This document shows, in pieces, positions 57,564 to 64,000 of a stretch of DNA of 64,000 bases. Source of the DNA: Fragum whitleyi. Taxonomy: Eukaryota; Mollusca; Bivalvia; Cardiida; Cardiidae. The notes under the pieces are model-generated. The model had not been told where the DNA came from. It was given only the letters and a program-made list of their open reading frames with translations, and ran no database searches. The position numbers were made by a program, and so were the translations under genes. The stretch lies in assembly GCA_948146395.1 (NCBI GenBank), contig OX411552.1, positions 57,090,399 to 57,154,398 on the forward strand, read 5' to 3'. How positions within the stretch are numbered: position 1 is the stretch's first letter; the number at the start of each line of letters is the position of its first letter.

Positions 57564-59858
57564 TCAGTCGTGAAAGAGAGCATCATAAAAGGCATGATAG
57601 TCTTTTGGGATGACCTGTTTCAGCTGTTGCAGATGCTGATATTTACTCTTCTTAATCTTCAGCGGTTCACCATACAGTTTTTGAACCATTTCATTACCTG
57701 TTGGTATAGTAGCATTTCGTCTTCTTGGCAACTCTTTGTATTCGTCAGAGTAAGACAGCTTGTATTGAATGCTGCCATCCATTAGATACTTGAGACATCT
57801 GATGTCAGTCACAACAGGATCACCTACCTTGAAACCGGGGCGGATTGAATCATAGTATTTCAAAGTACCAAAATCTTGGAAAAAAGTATGATCAATATAT
57901 TTGACGTGGTAAGGTTTCTTACACGCATCCTCCATTAATTGAACATAATTACTTGGCGAGTAGATAGGCTTTCTACAAATTTTGCGCTCTATGACGCTAT
58001 GTACAGAGTCTATTTCACTTTGTGTATGACCCTTCTCTAGATAACACTGCGTTATCGAAATTTTATTTCGAACTGCAAAACGCAGAAGAGTGTTTGACAA
58101 TGTAACATTACGGTTCTGATATCCACAACCATCACTGTATATTTAGACCTCTTTTGTATTGTCTTTTACAGTGTCACAAAGGTGGGCATTTATACATGAT
58201 GCAAATGTGTTTGATGTGAGACCTCCTTCCCCTTCATGCCAAAAATAGCATGTTACATCTTTACTAGATAAATCATATATAGTAAAATTGTGACATGCTA
58301 ATTTTGTTTTATAATAAATTGCACTAGCTTCTACCTTTGGGCAAAGTAAAACTGACTGAACATCTACAGACAAAACTTTAACTTCATCAGTTTCCAAAGC
58401 TCTAGCTTTGTCATTTTGCTTACTCTGTCTTGCTTCATCTTTCCTTCTAATATGATTCCTATAAAATTCCTCGCAAATATTATTTGTCTCAAAACCTACA
58501 CAGGTATCACACTGGTCCTTTTTAGGGCGAAACAGAGCTAAATTCATATCATCAAAAACCTTTTTGAAATATTTGATACCTGCTACCTTACTGTCACTAC
58601 TTTTAGCGAAGTTCTCATACACTTTGTATAGATGTGTAAACGACGAATACGTCGGTTCTACGTAAATTTTATCAGATGTAGCACGACAATAGTGAGATGG
58701 CATTTTAGGGATTGCTTCGAAGAACTTTTTCACACTTTCATTCCCAGGAAAAATTGACTGTCTTGTCTTACTGCGTGCTGATTTATCAGCTTCGCTTTCC
58801 AATGGAAGGCCACTCGAATCTCTGTTGATCAACCACTCATACACAGTATGCTCTGATATACCTAGAGTGGAAAGAAACATTTCTTTGCAGACGGGTAATT
58901 GAACATCTCCATCTCTCAAATTATATCTATATGTAAACTTTCTTCTGCTTTCAGAGGACCTTTTCTGTGATTCTTCTCTTCTCACATTGTTGGCCACAAA
59001 AGACTTCTTCTCATTCCAATCCATTTTGGTCCAAAAGGCTGTGAATATCTCTTTTCTTGCATCATCTCCTATAGCTTTACATTTTCTAGACTTCTCACAG
59101 CGTCTGCTACAATTTCTTTCACTAAGTATTCTTTCAGGTCTATTTGAACAGTAAGACTTTTTCCCCTCTACCATTTTGACACCTCTGTAAGCTTTACACT
59201 CCATTCTGAGTTTTTTATTCAAATTTCTGGTCCACGTTTCTGGACTTCCCATCCCTTTCTTGGCTTTTTTTAGTTTTGGCTCTTGACAGTTAACCATATC
59301 TGTATCTACTTCTGGTCCATTGCTTGTTTCTACTTCTATTTCTGCAACTTGCAGCGGTGGATTTTGACACTGAATACTGTTATTTTCTTCGATAGTTGTT
59401 TCAACCAGCTCTTCCTGAATATTGTTATTTTTGTCCGTGTTAGTTGTAATTGGTGTCTGGTTTAAGGTACTAGCTTTTAATGTTTGTACTTTAGTTTGAA
59501 ATGTACCCTGAAAAACTCTGTCATTCTTCGATTTACTTTGTTTTTTTCTCTTTTTTACACAACTTCGATCTCTATCTGAATCGTCAGAGGATTCAAGCAT
59601 ACACTTTTTATCTGTCTTTGAAAGTTTCCATTCAGGATCTCTTGCCGAGTCGTCACTGTCAAAGCTTATATCTGAATCAGAACTACATGTATTACTAGCA
59701 ATAGTTTCATTGTGTACTCTCTTTATTGATGTTCCAGTTATTTGAACAAAATCTGCGAATCTAGTTGATTTTGCTGACTTTTCGTATTTGGCGGTTTCAT
59801 TTGATGTTTTGCCTCTCTGGAGGGCAAGAGAAACCATTAATTTTCCTCGTGAAGTCAT
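57564..59858 (-). pseudogene. DDE-type transposase interrupted by one stop codon
   Basis: One reading frame of 764 codons from ATG 59858 to 57567, broken by a single TAA at codon 572 (58143-58145). N-terminal ~200 residues: Ser/Asp- and Lys-rich, low complexity (SSDSDISFDSDDS, KKRKKQSK). Then a Cys-containing basic region (CSRRCEKSRKC), a DNA-binding-like KEMFLSTLGISEHTVYEWL, PSHYCRATSDKIYVEP, and KKDQCDTC. The catalytic core follows: SVDVQSVLLCPK (Asp near 499), IYSDGCGYQNRN (Asp 576, just after the stop) and EKGHTQSEIDSVHS (acidic residues 615-617). These motifs match a widespread invertebrate transposase-like family (LFRPKKDQCD..., YSD.C..QN.N, GHT..E.DS.H) that I recall from hydra, aphid and mollusc proteins without a firm superfamily name. 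The frame is otherwise intact, so inactivation is recent or the stop is read through. Confidence 0.82.
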
Positions 59859-59955
59859 TTCTATATTACCCAGGTCTAGATAAAGCTTTTATTCACTGTA
59901 ACAAGATATTGTCTAATCATGATAGGTGGAAATATAACATGCAGCGCTATTGATC

Positions 59956-60213
59956 TTACTGGATATCTTCACAGTAGCAGCAGTAATAGAGAAGCAGAGG
60001 ATCTGTAATCTCATAGTCATCTTCTACACATTTAAGATGAAAATGGTCACCACACCCATAACAGAACAGCCAAATATCACCATTAGAATCCTTCAATAAA
60101 ATCTCTTCACCTCCAATTAACTGATATTCTAGAACTAAGCTATCAAGAGGGCGTTGTTGACACACAGCACAGATCCAATCATCTTCAGGAGGTGAACCTG
60201 ATGAATTAGACAT
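59956..60213 (-). CDS. PHD-type zinc-finger ORF of the transposon
   Basis: 85 codons from ATG 60213, just downstream of an acceptor-like tatatttcag|aga. Ligands in C4HC3 order: C15-x2-C18, C51-x2-C54, H59-x2-C62, C78-x2-C81 (WICAVCQQRP, FCYGCGDHFHLKC, CCYCEDIQ). This is the PHD-finger pattern, with a long first loop. PHD fingers usually bind histone H3 tails, so a role in chromatin targeting or transposase partnering is plausible but inferred. It ends 97 bp before the transposase ATG, in the same direction. A GTAAGA directly overlapping its last codons could be a donor, but splicing to the transposase exon as I read it would meet a stop, so two separate proteins are more likely. Confidence 0.7.
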   Translation of the reverse strand: MSNSSGSPPEDDWICAVCQQRPLDSLVLEYQLIGGEEILLKDSNGDIWLFCYGCGDHFHLKCVEDDYEITDPLLLYYCCYCEDIQ

Positions 60214-60234
60214 TCTCTGAAATATACATAACAA

Positions 60235-61570
60235 AAGCTGTTCCCATTATATGACATGTCAGGCGAAAACGGACCATCTGGATATTGCGTAAAGTGTCGA
60301 CCCCAGTCAAACTACATGTATTGCGCGGGCTGACCGTGGTCTATATTTTGAATCTTGCTCATTATCTGAATCTAGAATAATCAATTTACATATCTGTGAT
60401 CTATTGTTTTTGAAATGCGATCCCCGGTTGATTTGTACTGGAACCTATCTCTTTTTCAAGTATTTATTTTATGGAGATCCCAGTTGATCCCTTTTTGCAT
60501 GTAGTTTAAGGCTCAATATATACAAGCTTCACCTCTCTAAACATCATAACTGTGCATAGATACTTATTATACAAGGAAAAATTTCTAGTTAGATACTTAT
60601 TCAGAAAGTTTTATTAGGAAGGGCATTAAAAACTAGTCAAATAATTGTCCTTTCAAATAGAACTGTCTGGAGTATTGCACTTTTGTAGCTCCTGATGAAT
60701 AGCTTCCTTTTTAGTGCTAGGTGCTTCCAGGGACTCTCAATATATTTCTTCATCTACATAATTATGTATATTTAATGTCAATGGTGCTTTCAAATCTTTT
60801 GCTTAAAAACAAGTTAGGTAATTATAAGCCGCTTTCTTTTTCTATCAATTCAACCGATCAGTATTGATATTAAGTATCAATTAAGTCATGAAACATCCAT
60901 TCCGTAAAGGGGTATCGTATTATCCTGTAAAATATTTTATTGTTGTACTTTATAAATAAAAATCGCTTCCTTATACCAAAGGAATACCTTAAAGATTTTA
61001 GTTCGAAAAGCGCGTATAAATTAATTTTGCGTGATAGAGCGCTATAAAAATGTATTCAAAATTCTCGTAAAACTTATTTTCTCTCAATTAAACCAGTAAA
61101 CCACGGAATAAAACGCTTGCCATGTTTGATAATGTTCTTTATGTATCAAATCTTGATTATAGCTCGATCACCATCAGAAACAAAGTGTAAAACATTTGAA
61201 CAAAAACGACCGACACTACGAAATTCTGAATAGTCATTTTTCCCTGTGATTACAACTCCTTAAAACGTTGCAATAAAGTGCAATAGTAAAGTTTAAATAT
61301 GATATAGGTTTAAACTACAGTTTCACTTACCTGTTGGACGTATTCAGGCGGATTTCCATAGAAAAATATCACGACTTCCACTGACAGTGTTTTGATTGTC
61401 TGATACGCTGTTTTCGAACAAATTAAAAATCATCCAACCCATGTCCAGAATTTTGTCACATGTCATTTTCTTTGTGATCCGATAGGCTATCATGTCCAGC
61501 ATTTTCGCAGAATATGGATAAAGTTACCGCCTTTCTAAAGAGCGTATAAAAATTTTTAGCCAAAAATGAC
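60235..61570. other. Transposon 5' non-coding region
   Basis: Probably leader intron and promoter of the transposon. Donor-like 'caacag|gtaagtg' on the minus strand at 61331. 'cgcgtataaa' at 61010 repeats the subterminal motif. 'gcgaaaacggaccatctgga' at 60263 resembles 35101, so an older repeat may be embedded. Confidence 0.45.
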
Positions 61571-61595
61571 ATACGCGGTTTGCGCAGAACAGCGA

Positions 61596-61869
61596 CGCAA
61601 TAATATTAAATTATTAGTATTTATATCTTTTAGTGTTTTAAGTTGTTAGGGCATAAAATTGTTTCATTCTTAATTGGCATTTTGAAACTTTATCTTCCTA
61701 AAGGATTGCTCCATAGTGTTAAAGGATAATTCAATCAGTGTTACAAGTAAAGACCTCATAATTATATGGTATTTATAAACTTTGTTAATGCCTAAAGTAT
61801 GTGAGAGTAAAATAAATGACAGAGTAGAAAAATTAATTTTCATTGTAAAGAAAAATTCTGAAGTGAAAG
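61596..61869 (+). promoter_or_regulatory. Putative promoter/5'UTR of ELMO-like exon 1b
   Basis: Only ~270 bp separate the transposon's right end from the exon 1b ATG. It is AT-rich. 'ggtatttataaac' (61768-61780) could act as a TATA-like element about 90 bp before the ATG. No acceptor with a strong pyrimidine tract is evident. The promoter role is inferred from position only. Confidence 0.3.
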
Positions 61870-62223
61870 ATGAGTGTTTCTGAAGAGAAAAATTCTAGTG
61901 ACTCTGCTACAATAAGAGACAATCAAACAGTTCCTCATCATGGGGATAGTGTTGAACCTTTGAAAAAGGAGTTTCGTTCAACGAAGCGTTACACACGCAG
62001 AGTGTCTCGCTCAATCACATTACCTCCATCAATACCAAGACCTGAGATTCAGAGTAATGGTAAAAATTCCATCAGACGAAATGGTTCTGATCGTCAGAGG
62101 TATTTCTCTGAAGGCGATCATGAGGTTTCGACACGGAGAGTGACTCGTGTTCCGATACCAGACTCTCAGAAAAAAGTGGCAATTCTTGGGCCTGGAACTA
62201 ACCTACTTTATACACTTGATCAG
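61870..62223 (+). CDS. ELMO/CED-12-like gene, alternative first coding exon 1b
   Basis: The ATG at 61870 is preceded by an in-frame TGA (61864-61866). 118 codons run to a GTCAGT donor after 62223, phase 0. About 99 residues of a Ser/Arg-rich, probably disordered extension (RYTRRVSRSITLPPSIPRP, STRRVTRVPIP) precede SQKKVAILGPGTNLLYTLDQ. That C-terminal part aligns with the end of exon 1a (IKKVAV...ALFMELDQ) and with the ELMO start pattern KVA....LM.IDQ. Both exons can splice in frame to 63045-63085. The RRVSRS and RRVTRV sites look like basophilic-kinase targets (inference). Known ELMO proteins have only a few residues before this strand, so the long extension is unusual. Confidence 0.7.
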
Positions 62224-63044
62224 GTCAGTCCAATGGAATTCTTAAACGTTGATGCTTAGAATCATACAAAAATGTTATTGAACAGTTGTTGCATAGATAT
62301 GTGATTAGCATATAAGATTAGCAGTCTTGAGTTCTGTTTAAAAAAAAAAGAGATAAAAAAAAAAACCCTGAACAGTCCATAGATAAAGAAGTTTATGAAC
62401 TTTCCAAATACTAACAAATATCATGAATGCATTGGTTTTACTTATTATTAACACACTATTAAACCATGTACTTGGTTGTAAAAATACCCAACCCACCTAC
62501 GAGGTAGGAGGGGTATGTTGGTTTCATCCTGTTTGTCCATCTGTCCACTTGTCTGTATAGACCTTTTTCGTTCCTGGGGACTCTAACTCAAGAACAAAAT
62601 GACCTTAAATCATTAGACTTTATATAATTGTTTTCCATGACCCAAGCAGATTCCTTATTGTTTTTTTTGGTCCTGAAGGTCACAGGTCAAAGTCAAAATT
62701 GAACTTTGTCCAAAAACATTTGTGGATCTGGGACAAAAACCCTGGTGGTGGATAATTGTATGCTTTGCGACAGATCTAGTTACATATGAGCCTGTGACAT
62801 TTCCAACAATTTCAAAAGAGTGCGAAGCAAAGACTCTGGCCAGCCTGTGCATACGCACAGTCTGACCAAAGACTTCACTTTGCACTTGGTAGATAGACAA
62901 GGTCTCAAAGTATCATAAGACAGTCAGACAATATTCTAATTGCACTGTAGGAGTTTCTAGGCCTCCAATTGTTACACCTTTTGCACATGTCAAATTGTTG
63001 GAAATGTCACACACAGGCTTATATTCAAATTTGTGTACTTTCAG
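62224..63044. other. ELMO-like intron with bivalve-type repeat
   Basis: 62485-62730 has 'ggaggggtatgttggtttca', 'tgtccatctgtccacttgtc' and 'aaggtcacaggtcaaagtca', related in layout to 3397-3765. The rest is unassigned. Confidence 0.5.
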
Positions 63045-63085
63045 ACGAGGCCTCTGACTACTATTATCCAAGACATAGCTGACCA
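63045..63085 (+). CDS. ELMO/CED-12-like gene, common second coding exon
   Basis: A 41-nt exon between 'gtgtactttcag' and GTAAGT. Read in phase 0 after either first exon it gives TRPLTTIIQDIAD plus a split codon (CA+...). In ELMO1-type proteins the text after (I/L)DQ is KKPLSAIIKEVCDG, so length and pattern (..PL..II.(D/E)(I/V).D) match. It continues the N-terminal Ras-binding ubiquitin-like domain. The split codon sets phase 2 for the next exon, which lies beyond the window. The exon is very short and could be missed by gene finders. The family call comes from the combined LDQ|..PL..II pattern. Confidence 0.7.
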
Positions 63086-64000
63086 GTAAGTACACTTCTA
63101 TTTTCCACTAACTTGGATATCTTAAAAACGCAAGAGGCCGAAGAGGGCCTCTATCAATCCACTGACTTTCAAAAATTTATGAATGAGAAACTCCGTCTGA
63201 TATCGGAGTTTACAAGGAAATTTGTGAAGTCCCCCAAAATCGGACAAATTGGCAGTTTCTAGCTAAACTTTAAAAGCAAAAACCATATTTCAAAATCTAT
63301 ACAATGTAATAGTATTGATTCACAAAGAAAAAAGGTTCTGTATTTATCATAAAGAAATGTCTTGATGGATCTTAAACAATAGAAAAATACATATATATTT
63401 TACATATATATATAAATATATAGCATGGGAGAAAACAAATATTTTTATGCAAGTAACCCCCAAAGAATCTAATTGATGGATATCAACCAAATTTCACTTT
63501 AAATGATCCTTTAGTGACCCTTCAAATATATCAGCCTACAAAAAATAATTGTGATCAGATGAAAAATATGTCTTTTATGAACAGAGGTCATATGTAAATA
63601 TTCTATATAGTGGAAATTTTGGAAATCAGTTTCTCAGAATCTCATCCATTGATATCAACCAAATTTCGCTTGAATGATCTGTGTGTGGTCTTTTATCAGG
63701 CAGCACAAAATCATAGTGATTGGATGACAAATATGTATTTAACAGACGGAGGTCAGTTTGCTATATGTTTTTCAGCCATCATTGATATTTTTCTTTGCAG
63801 AAGTCTTTCACAATGTGACACTTAAAAACACTTATTTACTTGAAATAAACAAACATTCATTCATTCAGTAGGTTCAGGCCTGTAGAGCAAATCAGCTGCT
63901 CAGGGCCATCAAAAAAGCAATCGTTTATGGGGATGTTTACTTCCTACATCATTTCATGATAGGTCAATGACACAGGTCATTTTTCTAGCAAATATAGATT
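63086..64000. other. ELMO-like intron, repeat duplicated in tandem
   Basis: 'gatggatatcaaccaaattt' (63475) and 'cattgatatcaaccaaattt' (63648) head two diverged ~175-bp copies, each followed by 'aatgatc' and a 'gatgaaaaatatg'/'gatgacaaatatg' block. No further ELMO exon was found before 64000. Confidence 0.55.

Larger units (their letters stand above)
55658..61595 (-). mobile_element. ~5.9-kb DNA transposon with PHD and DDE ORFs
   Basis: Inverted ends: 'tcgctgttcttcgcaaaccg' plus 'cgtat' at 55658-55682 and its inverse 'atacgcggtttgcgcagaac' plus 'agcga' at 61571-61595 (24 of 25 match). Subterminal 'gcgtataaa' motifs recur near both ends (55677, 61010 and 61543). Both ORFs point left, a PHD-finger ORF (59956-60213) and then the transposase (57564-59858). 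Near the right end a donor-like 'caacag|gtaagtg' (minus strand, 61330) and an acceptor before the PHD ATG ('tatatttcag', 60217) suggest a spliced 5' leader. A family A MITE (56552-56995) is nested in the 3' part. I could not find a matching target duplication next to these ends, so the exact borders are uncertain. Confidence 0.75.

Noticed and set aside
59858..60213. Fusion of the PHD ORF to the transposase by splicing at GTAAGA (near 59969)
   Set aside because: Joining to the acceptors I can see before 59858 meets a stop within a few codons, so a single fused protein is not supported.

Overview
The window is a piece of an animal nuclear genome. It is AT-rich, almost without long ORFs, and its coding sequence is in small spliced exons with canonical GT/AG borders among dense short transposable elements. 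tRNA-derived SINEs, LINE and Tc1 fragments, many palindromic MITEs, and 'tgtccgtctgtc...ggtcaaggtca' repeats of a kind I associate with bivalves suggest a marine invertebrate, probably a mollusc. That taxonomic call is inference.

Three host loci are visible. (1) At 2.6 kb (+), a possible terminal exon of a Ly6/uPAR-like cysteine-rich protein. (2) At 30.6 to 14.2 kb (-), a secreted ShK-domain gene: a signal-peptide exon (30514-30610), ShK exons at 29416-29517, 15325-15426 and 14472-14582, and a fourth ShK exon broken by a 137-bp palindromic element. All intact junctions share one phase, as expected of a shuffled extracellular module. (3) From 44.4 kb to beyond the right edge (+), the 5' end of an ELMO/CED-12-like gene. 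It has two alternative first coding exons (44450-44575 and 61870-62223), both ending in the family's 'LDQ' in phase 0, and a 41-nt common exon (63045-63085) continuing the ELMO N-terminal ubiquitin-like domain.

The rest is mobile DNA. A ~5.9-kb DNA transposon (about 55658-61595) lies in the ELMO intron. It carries a PHD-type zinc-finger ORF and a DDE-type transposase with one in-frame stop just before the second catalytic Asp. A 403-bp TRIM (33163-33565) has two 146-bp LTRs, a PBS, a purine tract and a 4-bp target duplication; each LTR contains a tRNA-Pro-like pol III promoter region. A diverged solo LTR of the same family is at 17540-17684. A 2.16-kb element (22399-24561) holds a 153-bp satellite array, and a nearby paralogous segment lacks it. 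MITE families, labelled here by letter: A (TACAGTTAAC... ends, ~440 bp), B (~330-390 bp), C (~310 bp), D (TACAGTCAAT... ends, ~350 bp), E (~220 bp), F, G, H, and P (~130-bp perfect-hairpin type). There are SINEs of at least two bodies, LINE RT remnants at 24.9-25.15 and 35.6-36.75 kb, and a Tc1 transposase remnant at 20.1-20.4 kb.

Bases 1-14 kb are repeats plus the Ly6-like exon. The ShK gene and its repeat-filled introns occupy 14-31 kb. From 31 to 44 kb are the TRIM, a GA-rich element, a LINE, and a 3.2-kb TA-flanked element. From 44 to 64 kb is the ELMO locus with the PHD/DDE transposon in its large first intron. No rRNA, functional tRNA, CRISPR or prokaryotic operon features were found.
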